Part shown: positions 1-10,504 of the stretch, piece by piece
Position numbering within the stretch: position 1 is the first letter of the stretch
Layout: each line of letters starts with the position of its first letter
DNA from: Agaricus subrufescens
Taxonomy: Eukaryota; Basidiomycota; Agaricomycetes; Agaricales; Agaricaceae
Assembly: GCA_029945375.1 (NCBI GenBank)
Contig: CM057058.1
Location: 2,046,001 to 2,110,000 of the forward strand
Length of the DNA: 64,000 nucleotides
Direction of reading: 5' to 3'
Program-made: the position numbers and the translations under genes
The notes under the pieces: generated by a model
The model's database searches: none
Seen by the model: only the letters and a program-made list of their open reading frames with translations
What the model was told of the DNA's origin: nothing

Positions 1-1797
1 AAATTAGAGGCGGAAGCTTCCAGTGCCGATGTTACGGGCCGAAGGGAGTTGAAAAGATTGGAAAAGGAGATTAGAGTGTTGAAAGAAGATTTGGAAAAGA
101 CTCAGGCGAAGAGCCATGAGTTGGAGGAGAAAGCGAAGTCAGGCTTTGGCATGGGTGCCGAAAAGGTTATTGAGGAAGTGTGGAAGAAGAAGAAAGAAAG
201 GGAGCAGAAGTTGAATGCTCTAAGAAGAGCTGGTCGAGTTGTCCGCTCGACGCCTCCGAATTTTGCACCTGATGCACCCTCCTTGCTCGCGTCTGGATTG
301 CTTTCTAGTCCGGATTTGTCAACGTTAGAAGAACTCTCGAGTTCGGGAGAGCAGGTGGCTACACCACCTCGGGAACAATCAACAGCCCAGCCGGACCAAC
401 AGTTGATTGCTAAATTGTTAGAGAAGATCCAAGAGCTCGAGACAACGAATAGCAAGATTCTGGAACACCAAACGGAGACGTCGACTAGGTTGCAAGCCGT
501 TCAGCGCGAAACCGAGTTCATAACTCGAGTCTATGAACGACTGAACCAGGACGAGGAGCAGAATGAACATGATGCAACTGAAGCTAGGGATCAACCTAGT
601 GACCTGAACAGCTCGTTCAGTAAATCTCACCGTGGTTTGCAGTCTCAGTTACTCTCTGCTAAAGTGAAGCGTCACCGGAGCTTTCATAAAGGCGATTCTC
701 GGAGTCGAGGCTCCGTCATGGACCTGTTTGATGATCCACCCCCTGACACATCGACTCCTCAGAAACAAAGAAAATCTAGTTTGCCTGTTCCATTCAGCGA
801 ATCGTCTTGGCACAGACCACGTCATCAGTCTGCGTTCTCTATGAGTAGCGGAGGAATCGTTTCACCAGCTCTTTCAATTCTGAGCCTATATTCACCACCC
901 CCGCGACACGCAGATGATCTCATTTCCAATGTCACTTCCGGCCCAAGTCTCGCCAAGGAGTTAGGAGACTCCTGGAAGATCGGTAACAGCACAAACACTA
1001 CTCGAGCGAGGAGCTTATCGGATGCTAGCGTACTTTCTGCCTCCCCCTCTTCTCGTTCCCATTCCTTACCTCCGGAGCATGAAGACAGAGATAGCCCATT
1101 CCATCCACAAGCCCCGAAATCAAATTTCTTGCAACTTTCTATTGAGCCGCCAACACCGCATAAGACAGGCTCTCTTACGAAACACCAAGAGTCGTTCCTC
1201 ATCGGCAACATGTCACCCCGCTTTCGTGTTGCTAGATCTTTGCGAGCTCGCAATTACCTCAATTCTGAAGGACGCTACCCGGAATCTACGGGAACTGGTA
1301 AATCTCTTCACCGTCAGGTTAAATTCCTCACGGAAGATTACTCGCCCACCCCATTCAGAGGGCCCTCGGAGGGGCCACTCTTTGCAGAAGCTTTCCAAGT
1401 CATGATGGACGAATTCGATGGCACAGATGGCCAGCCTGAAAACTGGGGTGCAGATGTATCACGCTCTCCATCACCTGATGAAGACAAGTATGCTGATGCA
1501 ATGGAAACGTTGGGCGAAGAGGAAGATGAAAATGATTCTGCAAACGCGAGCATGGATTCTGGAACGTCTGGGACTATACGCCGAATCCATGAGGGGGCAT
1601 CATCCATGATGTCTACTTCACAAAGGAATGATGCAGCGCCGTCCAGATTTGGTGGAATTATGGTCGAGGTGTGGATGTGGTTACAATTTGTGATGATCAT
1701 GTTCGTATTTGTATGGGTTATGGCGCGAAAGGGGCCGAAATCGATGTTGAAAGAAGCGGAGAGGAAGAGGACGCTGTCAATCAAGAAGCGAGCTTGA
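1..1797 (+). CDS. Coiled-coil protein with C-terminal membrane anchor, 5' partial
   Basis: The reading frame is open from the first base of the window, so the N-terminus lies upstream; the TTG at 49 is not a real start. About 598 codons are visible, without introns. The N-terminal visible part is a charged coiled coil (KRLEKEIRVLKEDLEKT), and a second heptad-like stretch follows near residues 150-200 (LLEKIQELETTN). Then comes a long Ser/Pro-rich, probably disordered region and an acidic patch. Near the C-terminus is one hydrophobic segment (WLQFVMIMFVFVWVMA) followed by a short basic tail ending in KKRA, as in tail-anchored proteins of the ER or nuclear envelope. I do not recognise the family. 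A role as a membrane-tethered coiled-coil linker is inference only. Confidence 0.75.
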   Translation, partial: KLEAEASSADVTGRRELKRLEKEIRVLKEDLEKTQAKSHELEEKAKSGFGMGAEKVIEEVWKKKKEREQKLNALRRAGRVVRSTPPNFAPDAPSLLASGLLSSPDLSTLEELSSSGEQVATPPREQSTAQPDQQLIAKLLEKIQELETTNSKILEHQTETSTRLQAVQRETEFITRVYERLNQDEEQNEHDATEARDQPSDLNSSFSKSHRGLQSQLLSAKVKRHRSFHKGDSRSRGSVMDLFDDPPPDTSTPQKQRKSSLPVPFSESSWHRPRHQSAFSMSSGGIVSPALSILSLYSPPPRHADDLISNVTSGPSLAKELGDSWKIGNSTNTTRARSLSDASVLSASPSSRSHSLPPEHEDRDSPFHPQAPKSNFLQLSIEPPTPHKTGSLTKHQESFLIGNMSPRFRVARSLRARNYLNSEGRYPESTGTGKSLHRQVKFLTEDYSPTPFRGPSEGPLFAEAFQVMMDEFDGTDGQPENWGADVSRSPSPDEDKYADAMETLGEEEDENDSANASMDSGTSGTIRRIHEGASSMMSTSQRNDAAPSRFGGIMVEVWMWLQFVMIMFVFVWVMARKGPKSMLKEAERKRTLSIKKRA

Positions 1798-2250
1798 CCA
1801 AATTTCGCCAGCAGGTGCCGGTGAGATCTGGCAGCCATGCTCTAGACTTTCTTTTTTATTTTCACTTTCCGCTGCCTGGAAAATCACTCATTGCAACACC
1901 TTTTTACCGGACCACATTCCTTCAGTCCATGACATAACTACAAAGCGCAATGCGCGCCTTGCCCATTACCGTTTCACGCGTACAATCAAGCTTCAAGTCT
2001 CGGTGATGTATATTACCCAATCGTCTCTCCTTTAGGTGTTTCATGTATACCCTGTCAATATCTAGTCATACAATGCATCGCACTCTCATTACAACATAAT
2101 ACAAACACTCTTTTGCTGAATTCGAAGTGACAGTATCTCAATTATTCGTAGTCACGTGAAAACATAGATTTATCAAAATTCCTTCTTTTATTTTTCTCTA
2201 TTCTTCCTGTTTTCTCTATTCTTCCAGGAGCCGCCTGGAACCAATTTGGG
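1798..2250. other. Intergenic region with pyrimidine-rich leader of NOP13
   Basis: No gene is seen. About 60 bp before the NOP13 start lies a T/C-rich tract (2187-2227) in which a 'tttctctattcttcc' block occurs twice. It ends in a CAG that looks like a 3' splice site, so a 5'-UTR intron is possible. Confidence 0.5.
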
Positions 2251-3735
2251 ATGAGCTCATCAGGTTCACCTCCACCCACTTCAAATATTCGGTCTACAAA
2301 ACACGAACGGAAGAGGAAGCCCGAGAAGGCTATCGACTCTAACACAGATTCCTCCGACAGTGATTCGGACTCGGAGGATGGAAATGCTGTAGTAGAACCC
2401 GCTGCTCAGGACGATGATGCTCCTGTCTTATCTCATGCTGCACGGCGCAGACAAATGAAACAGGCGAAACGAAAGCAACGGGAAGAAGCGAATGATGATA
2501 TAGATTCTGCGGGGGCAAAGAAAAAGAGAAAATTAAGCGGAGGAAGAACTAAAGATGTGACTGACAGAGACGTTGCAAGGAAAAACTCTGTCTGGATTGG
2601 AAATATGACATTCAAAACGACAGAGGCAGACTTGAGGGCTTTTTTCAAGGATCGAGGATTGGATGATGTCACCAGAGTCAATATGCCCACAAAAGCCGGA
2701 GGAAAACCTGGTGTCAAGAGCGAGAACCGTGGGTGAGTAGGTCTTTCCTCTTTTCACACCTCTCATTGCTAATTTTGATCTGGTACGCACTATTAGGTTT
2801 GCATATGTCGATTTCGGTACTACAGAGGCCAAACAAGCCGCTGTCGCCTTGTCTGAGCAACCATTACTTGGACGGAAGCTTCTCATAAAGGATGGTATGT
2901 AGATAAGCTATGACTGCTTTCACATTCTCAAATGCTGACTCGCTTTCAAGGGGATGATTTTACAGGACGTCCAAATCAGTCCACCGAAAATGCTACAGTG
3001 ACTATCAATGGCGTAAAGAAATCTCTATCGAAAACGTCTCAAAAAATCCTCAAAAGTCAGAAGCAACCTCCGGCACCTACTCTGTTCTTTGGTAACCTCA
3101 GCTTCGATACAACTGAGGATTCGATTCGTGGGCTACTAGAAGCCCATCGGGAAAAGCACAAACGGGACTCGAAGACTGAGCCCACTGAAGAGAAGCCTTG
3201 GATACGAAAAGTTCGACTGGGTACCTTTGAGGACTCCGGCAAGTGCAAAGGGTGAGTTATTTGATCTGAAGCCTTTGTCGATCCTGACATAAAGCATAGA
3301 TTCGCATTTGTCGACTTCTCGAGTACGGAGCATGCGACAAGTGCCCTTGTCAATCCCAAAAATCACTATCTCAATGGCAGAGATCTTGTGGTCGAGTATG
3401 CCAGTGCCGAGGCTGTTCGGCGAGGGGCACCTAAGATCCCAAGAACGAAATCGCAAATCGAGGGTGGTGTTGAAACTGGCGAGGTTGAGAGGAAGCCAAG
3501 AATGAAAAGACTCCCATTGAACAAAGCAAGACCTGTTGATGCAGAAGAAGCAGGCAGCACAAAGCAAGCAGAACCTCTGAATCTACTCCCGGAGGAGAGT
3601 CGCTCATTAGACAGGGAGGATAGGCATCAGCGAAAACCACCTAGAGGTCGCCCCAGACCAGGAGCAGCCCTCGCGTTGGCCAAACGTGAAAGTGCGGCGA
3701 TTGTACCTAGTCAAGGGCAAAAAATCACATTTTGA
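2251..3735 (+). CDS. NOP13: Nucleolar RNA-binding protein Nop13, two RRMs
   Basis: Predicted 438-residue nucleolar RNA-binding protein related to yeast Nop13, a pre-60S-associated factor. Exons: 2251-2732, 2797-2894, 2951-3251, 3300-3735; all junctions keep frame. After a Lys/Asp/Ser-rich N-terminus with basic clusters (KKKRKLS) come two RRMs. RRM1 (about residues 112-195) has RNP2-like VWIGNMTF and, across the first intron, RNP1-like GFAYVDF. RRM2 (about 230-325) has LFFGNLSF and GFAFVDFSS. The tail is basic and Arg/Lys-rich. The ATG at 2251 is preceded by a pyrimidine-rich leader and is the first ATG in frame. Two-RRM nucleolar proteins resemble one another (Nop12, Nop13), so the exact orthologue is likely rather than proven. 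Confidence 0.85.
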
Positions 3736-4255
3736 TCAGTACATGTTCCTATCCGCGAATGATACTCCATCGAGGGCAGCACTAAATATGGAGTATTGAT
3801 TATGATTATCGTTCGTGGAATTCGCTGTTCGCAGCCGACCTTGACATCATGGGCAGAAAGTGTTCGTGTACCAGTCTGCTTGGATCTCGGTCGAAAGGCG
3901 CATACAACTGAGCAGACTGTATCGACGGCAGACTTCGATCTCAGCGCCTATCAGGACAAATTTTTTTTCAATACTGTGCAGTGACGGAAACAAAGCTACT
4001 TTACATGAGGTACTGGCGAGGCCACCCTCAGGAAACACCTGGGAATAATGATGCCGCGTGTTTTCGACACAAAATCCTTCCTTATTCGTCCACAACGAGT
4101 CCTTCTTCTCGGATGGACACCATCACCTTATACTCTCACGACTAAATCACATTTAGTCATGGGTCTCTCACTAGCTAGCAGCCTTTCTCCCTTTCCGCCA
4201 CATCGTTTCCTTGTCCACCTTTCCATCCCCTTTTTCTCGAGCCACTGCTTTTGAG
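3736..4255. other. Intergenic region, no gene seen
   Basis: No conserved coding segment is seen between NOP13 and the next gene. A T/C-rich stretch at about 4185-4250 precedes the next start codon and looks like a leader. Confidence 0.5.
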
Positions 4256-5785
4256 ATGCTAGATCGCCTTGCGACACTGGATAATGTGGACGTTCGCCAC
4301 CTCAACATAATTCTTTGGTTCTACTCTCTAATGGATCCGTCAAGAAATAAGATGTACTCGTTATACGTCTCGGAGCTTCGAATTCTAAAAGCCAATTGGA
4401 GGAAGTCGCGGCATGAATATGTTGTTGCCCTTGTGAAGGATGTTGAAGATACCGGCCCTGACTCGCGGACACTGTATCTTATGCTCGAACGCAGCCGCAC
4501 TTCTCAAAATAAACCGAACGAATGGACAGGCCAGCATGGAATTCCCCCGTATAAAAAGCATAGCAGATTTGTTGACTATGGAGCAGATATTTGTACCAAC
4601 CAACAACGATATTGGTTTCAACAATATATCCGAAAACGAATGACTTTCGAACACCCGACTGATGCGTCCTGGTGCCGACCGAAAACGCCTGCCTCTCTTT
4701 TCACACCTTTGGATTATGACCCTCGAGGACCTACGAAGGATCCTGTTCGCGTTCTGACAAACCCATGGGTACATGAACAAGACGAAGTTGTGGCAGTCCT
4801 GCATCTACCGTCACCTTCAAACTCACCCCCGCGCGATGATACGGATAATCATCAAACGTTCTATGAGAAGCCCATCTTCGACGACTCAATTGAATCTCTT
4901 CTTGAAACGCTCTCTCCAATTCACACTCCAGCGATGTTCGATCACAAATCCGAGGAAGATCCTTCTTCATCTTCATCTGATTTGCGACAACAACGACCTC
5001 TCTATCTCTTCGAACTCATCATTCTCGCTTGTATTCTCAAACAAGCAAGACCGGAATACGGAATTTTGACGAGCAATTGCTTTTGGTACTGTGCGATGAT
5101 CTTTCACCTCGTTCGGTTGAGGCATGGACTCGGCATTGATACGTCGATGAGTAGTGTTTCGCTTGAACTTTCGAAACCGCGATGTGTGTTGTTATCTTCG
5201 GTCTTGCGTTTCATTGTCAACGCTTTACCCGTCAAACAAAAAAAGTCGAAAAGCGAATGCTGCTGGAGGTGGAAAATGGGACGAAGGGAGGACGAAGATG
5301 ACAATGTTGATACCGATGCGGAAGAAGATTCAAGACGAGAATACTCTCCTGAACCCTCCCTTTCCAGCCGCTCATCATCGTCATCATCAACATCTTGGTA
5401 CACACAAAAATTAGGGACCTGGTATGGCATTCGAGTCTCAAGAACCCCAACAAAGCGAGTTCTCCAAAAATGGCTTGCCAAAATGGAAGATGCGATCGAC
5501 TGGTTTCATAGTGATGCCTCATTGACGCATTACGCTCATAATTTGAGTTCTACGATGGTTACGAAGGATATGGATGAACCGTATGATGAATTTTCTGAAG
5601 AAGAAGATACTTCCAGCACGCTTACACAATCGAGTGAAGATTTGTTTTCCCTGTCGGATTCGGAGATGTCATCGGGAAGTAGCTGGTGTTCGAATACGTC
5701 GTTGTCGTCGTTAGGGATCGGGAGGTTTGATACGACGTCGGTGAAGATGGATGAGATGGAGAATGAGTTTGAGTTATGTGACTAG
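4256..5785 (+). CDS. Uncharacterised 509-residue protein, single exon
   Basis: One uninterrupted frame of 509 residues; I start it at the ATG at 4256 because the longer open frame before it has no ATG. The N-terminal third is globular, with a segment SRHEYVVALVKD near residue 55 and a strand-like LYLMLER. The middle carries LYLFELIILACILKQ followed by ILTSNCFWYCAMIFHLV near residues 265-285. The rest is low-complexity, Ser/Asp/Glu-rich, with a long serine run. There is no signal peptide; the hydrophobic middle part is amphipathic rather than clearly membrane-spanning. I do not recognise the family. A His near the N-terminus followed later by an 'NC-aromatic' motif recalls permuted papain-like (NlpC/P60, LRAT) folds, but this is only a hypothesis. 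Confidence 0.7.
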   Translation: MLDRLATLDNVDVRHLNIILWFYSLMDPSRNKMYSLYVSELRILKANWRKSRHEYVVALVKDVEDTGPDSRTLYLMLERSRTSQNKPNEWTGQHGIPPYKKHSRFVDYGADICTNQQRYWFQQYIRKRMTFEHPTDASWCRPKTPASLFTPLDYDPRGPTKDPVRVLTNPWVHEQDEVVAVLHLPSPSNSPPRDDTDNHQTFYEKPIFDDSIESLLETLSPIHTPAMFDHKSEEDPSSSSSDLRQQRPLYLFELIILACILKQARPEYGILTSNCFWYCAMIFHLVRLRHGLGIDTSMSSVSLELSKPRCVLLSSVLRFIVNALPVKQKKSKSECCWRWKMGRREDEDDNVDTDAEEDSRREYSPEPSLSSRSSSSSSTSWYTQKLGTWYGIRVSRTPTKRVLQKWLAKMEDAIDWFHSDASLTHYAHNLSSTMVTKDMDEPYDEFSEEEDTSSTLTQSSEDLFSLSDSEMSSGSSWCSNTSLSSLGIGRFDTTSVKMDEMENEFELCD

Positions 5786-6075
5786 GGTTTCCGCTCTCTA
5801 AAATTTTATTGCATTGTCGTATTTTCTACTTCCGAGCTCCAATTGTTACATACGCATCCACTTACACTATACATTACAGTCAAACATTGCATAGTTCCGG
5901 AGCAAGGTGCTTTAGCTGTTACCTGAAAATCCAACTCAGTAAACATATATTTTACGTTTTTTTTTTTGAAGGATCCAACTTACGATGAGGTAAAGTATAG
6001 ATAAGAGATTATGAACAGATGAAAGCTAAAGGTGAAGAGAGAACTCAAGTAATACTCCCTCATCAACCCCCCCCC

Positions 6076-8215
6076 CTAGGCATCCTCATCATCCTCATCA
6101 GGTTGAAGCGCGCCCACCTCATACTCAGCACATACATCCCATCGAGATCCTTCCGCGGAAGCAGAAACATACTTCACAAACCTCATCACCTTTTCATCTC
6201 TCAACACCAACAGTAACCGATTGAACCCGGGATACACGGTTAATAGTGTACTGTCATCGTCATCACCGTAGACTTCCGAATCTTCTACATCCATTTGATC
6301 TGCATCTTCGGAGTTGGAGGTTGAGGAGTGTTGACGGATGCTTTCGTTGCGAAGTTGACTGGTGTTTCCGGATTTATAGACGGCAGGATCGTCGTCTTCG
6401 TTGTGAGGAGCCATATAACACTGGAAATCGGTATCAGTAAAGTAAGCGAGGTGTCTCAAGTTTAGACGCACCTCCCAACCGCCCCATTCGGAGCCTTGCC
6501 AATTGGTATCCTTACTATGACCTTTGGTGTTGGATATCTCTGGTGTCAACCCAAGAACAACATCTAATCTTGCCTCTACCGGTTCACTCGTTGCTAGGGT
6601 GTAGTCTAAACCGGGCCTAAAACGCCTAGCTTCGCATATCCACCCGACAGGCACCAGTCTAGCGACGATGGCCAACCAAGCACGAAAAGCATCCGAAGGG
6701 AAAAGTTCATCTTGGAGTGACCGCATAATTTCATCAGAGGATACATGCGCGGAGCGTGGTGTGACAGCTTCGAGTTTATGTTGAGATTTTGGGATGAGGG
6801 TGCAATAGCGCCATTTGTGTGGTGGGCCGCGTACCATCCAGTTCGAGTTGGGACAGGAAGTGTTTGTAGGAGGTGATTTTGTGCGACCGAAGCTGGAGGG
6901 GCGTTGGCCAAAATAGGATGTATGGTCGTTCGAGGATGTTGAGGGTGACGAAGCGGTTCCTGCGATGTGATTTGGGACGGCAAATGGTCGATCCGGCCCT
7001 AGACCATCCTTTGCGTCAAGCTCGCGTAAACGGGGTTGAAGGGCTTGAGAGAGTGGGGCGTTGAGGAATTGGTGCAGTTCGAGAGAGGATTCTTCGACGA
7101 AGCGAGCTGAGAGTGCCTGCATAGTCCTAGGTTGGAGATATACGGGGTTAAGGAACTCTGAGAGAAATGCCACATGATTGTCGGATAAAGTAGTAGCGAG
7201 GGCGAGAGCCTCTTCGTCTGCACGCCCGTAGTGTTTAAAGTCAATACTGGTCGATTGCTGCGAGCATATAAGACAGAAATTTCCACAACGTCGGGACGGA
7301 TACATACAAGCTGCTCTCTTGAACTTTTGTAGGTAGAAATCTGCTCGGGCACGTAGCCCTCTTCGCCTGGTTGCGCTGCGTGGAACCATCCACTGATACT
7401 GAGGCGGTTACGATTGTCGCCATCGCCTCCAACGGTAACTTCTTCGACGGAGTGGAAGCTCCTGCCCGGTTGAACCTCGAAGAAGACAAATTGATTCCAG
7501 CTCGGGGGGATCACCTTGGAAGGTGCCACATCGGGAACAAGTGAGCCGTCCTCAGCCTTGACAACGGGATAGAGTTCGAGGGCACCGCCCCATTCCTTTT
7601 GCCATGTATGGCGGGGTGAGATAGGCATGTAAAGTATGTAGGAGACCCGCCGGGTAGAGATGACATCGTCATGATTGAGAAGGTGGCAACCCTTCTTGTA
7701 CGAGTTGACGGACATGTCCTGCTTGATGCCAGAGAGGGGACCGCATCCGGTGACGGCCCGAAGAAAGTCGCGGAATTGCACCGAGTAGAGGGCATCGCGG
7801 AGGGTCAAGAGATTCGATAGCTGGTCTCGCTCCTCCTGCCTGATGTAGTTGATGGAGGCGAGGTCGCCGGTTTGGTGGACCTGAGGCGGAATCAGGAGAC
7901 AAGATCATGAGGGTGGACGAGAGGTGAAGGCACCTTGTAGATGTCCGTCTGTTTTTCGGTAAAGCTGAGGTTCAGACACTCGTCCTTGACGTTGGCCAGA
8001 AGATCGTCGTGGAAGAGCTTGTCGAGGACGGCGTGCTTGAAGGGGGCGGCAGAGTGGTACGAGTGGCTGAGGGTGGCGATGGAGTTGTGGTCGAGGAGCC
8101 CGGGGGCGAAGGAGGAGGCAGAAGACATGTCGTCCGCAGCCGTTTTGGGGCGCTTGAGGAGCCTTGGAGGGGCGGTGTGGTCTGGAGAGAAGTCCCGGGC
8201 ATGGGTGCCAGGCAT
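6076..8215 (-). CDS. TPA1: Prolyl 3,4-dihydroxylase Tpa1/Ofd1 (2-oxoglutarate, Fe(II) oxygenase)
   Basis: Predicted 678-residue 2-oxoglutarate/Fe(II) dioxygenase of the Tpa1/Ofd1/OGFOD1 family, which hydroxylates a proline of ribosomal protein uS12 and, in fission yeast, controls stability of the SREBP factor Sre1. Exons on the minus strand: 8215-7934, 7880-7308, 7257-6076. The catalytic domain shows the iron-binding HxD (H164-D-D166 in HLLNHDDVISTRR), the distal histidine in FHSVEEV (about H237) and the 2-oxoglutarate arginine in NRLSISGW (about R253). The C-terminal half is the degenerate second domain typical of the family and ends in an acidic Asp/Glu tail. Length is close to yeast Tpa1 (644). 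Its start codon lies head-to-head with GatB. A run of ten C (plus strand) begins directly after the stop codon. Confidence 0.93.
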
Positions 8216-8236
8216 TTGTAGAGATAAACCCGCGAT

Positions 8237-10504
8237 ATGTTTTTTTTCGCAGCTCTGATGTCTGATGGGGCCAGACCCGCCTGGCTCTCTCCAGACGCTC
8301 CTCTATCGAGATTCGCCCCACGCCGCGGCATGTCCTGCGCCGTCGCCAAACGCCTCCTCCACGACGTCCGGCGCCACGGACTCGCCCCCAGCGACCCCCG
8401 CTGGCCGGGCTGGCAGGTCGTCCTCGGCGTGGAGACCCATGCCCAGATCAAGGCCAGACGCAAGTTGTTTTCCCGTGCGTCATCTCCAGCTCCGTTCGTT
8501 CGCCATGACGCGACGCTCCTCGCAGACTCCTTCGCTGCTGCGCGCACGCTGCCCAACACGAACGTGTCCGTCTTTGACGCGGCATTCCCTGGCACGCTCC
8601 CCGTAGGCCATCGCCATTTCACCTTCAATACACATCGTTCACATCTCGTAGAAATTAAACTCCGTTTGCGTGGACCTTGCCGTACGTACCGCACTAGCGC
8701 TGCAATGTCGCGTGCAGCCCCAGTCCACCTTCGATCGCAAACACTACTTCTACTCCGACCTTCCTTCCGGGTATCAGATTACCCAGCAATACGGTCAGAC
8801 TTCGTTGTATTCGGTCACGGTTGTTGCCTCATATCACTGCCAGCTCCCCTCGCGAAGGATGGCGTTCTTTACATCCGTCAGCAAGTGGGTGGTCAGGTGC
8901 CCATCCGAATAAAGCAAATCCAGCTCGAGCAGGTGAACCCCCTGACGCATCGCGCATCGGTGACGAATAACAATCTTTTAATAACTTAGGACACTGCAAA
9001 GTCGACATATACTCCTAAGGCTCGTGCATCCCACATTGACTTGAATAGAGCGGGAACCGCGCTCATGGAAATTGTCACCGAGGCCGATCTTCGGTGAAGA
9101 TTCCATTGGGCATGTGCTCTAATCCTTCATTCTCATGTCTTTCAACGTTTCAGGTCCCCCGAAGAGGCAGCGTCATACGTTCGCTCCCTCCAATCTCTTC
9201 TTCGCGCTATGGGCTCCAGTGACGGAAACATGGAAGATGTACGTCTACTTTTCCATCTAGAACCACTTAATTCATTTCTCTGCCTAGGGTTCCCTCCGCT
9301 GTGACATCAACGTCTCCGTTAATCGTGTCGGCACGCCTCCAGGTTCTGGTACCCGTTGTGAGATCAAAAATCTCAATAGTGTCAAATTTATCACAGCTGC
9401 CATTAGCATGTCTTCTCTTCCTTCATTTTTTTTTCTTGTGGCGCTGACTAGACCCAATATCCTCAGCCTATGAAATTCATAGACAAATTGCTCTGCTATC
9501 TTCATCTCCAGAGGCCAGGGTCGAGCAAGAAACCCGTGGCTTCGACGAAATAACATTTGAAACCTTCCGTCTACGCTCAAAAGAAGATGCACCGGATTAC
9601 CGGTACATGCCTGACCCCAATTTGGGTGTACTCCGATTAAGCAACGTACGAGCAACGCCACAAATTCACCGTCTTCTATCTTATCTCATCTACACTTCAG
9701 AAACGCGTTGAAAACATTCGTGCGAACCTTCCCGAGTTGCCGTGGGCGGCCCGCGAGCGTTTCAAAAACACGTATACACTTCCCGACCGCGATGTGGACG
9801 TGCTTCTGAGCATTGACAGCGATCGCGATATCCCATATGACGGGGAAGACCTCGGTGAGAGCAGTGCGATAAATTACTTCGACCGGATTGTCAGGGGAGC
9901 TGGTGAAAGCAATGAAAAATGCAGGGATCCCAAAGTGGTGGCTAATTGGTAAGCCCGTCGCTTCTGAACAGTAAAATTGAGGCTAGATGGGCGACAGGGT
10001 GACACATCAGCTCCTTGGACAACTGGCATCACAGAATAAAACTTTCCAGGGAAATACTATATCTTCTGCGCAACTAGGCGAGCTTATTGATATGGTTCAA
10101 GGCAAGGTTATCACGGGTAAGTTCGTATTTGCAAAAGTCTACGCACGATTGGTACGGTACTAAACTGCGGCCTTTGTATATACCCAGGTACGGCAGGAAA
10201 ACAACTCATCCGGCACATGCTCTCCAAACCTATCTCGGGCTCAGTATTTCAAATTGCCAAAGACCTCGATCTCCTGGCTTTGACACCCTCAACTACGCCT
10301 GCCTCGGCCTCGTCTAGCACCGATGAAGATCCTCTGATAGCGTTTTGCAAAAGTACCATCTTGACTATGCCTTCTGAAGTTAGCGCAGCAAGAAATGGTA
10401 ATAAGAACGTTCTGAATAAAATTATTGGGGCCGTTATGAAGCAGAGCCGTGGAAGGCTAGACGCGAGGAGAGTCAGGGAAGCAATTGAACGGATGATTTT
10501 TTAA
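8237..10504 (+). CDS. PET112: Glutamyl-tRNA(Gln) amidotransferase subunit B, mitochondrial
   Basis: GatB subunit of the mitochondrial GatCAB/GatFAB transamidase, which converts Glu-tRNA(Gln) to Gln-tRNA(Gln). Ten exons: 8237-8602, 8652-8793, 8844-8932, 8990-9093, 9154-9238, 9288-9405, 9467-9645, 9701-9948, 9998-10116, 10188-10504; 588 residues. Family hallmarks appear in order: [77 protein letters not shown], and [11 protein letters not shown], followed by the helical tail domain. The outer ATG at 8237 is only 21 bp from the TPA1 start. The in-frame ATG at 8330 begins [17 protein letters not shown], a good mitochondrial presequence, and is probably the true start. The sixth intron (9406-9466) seems to use a GC donor. 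Confidence 0.93.
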
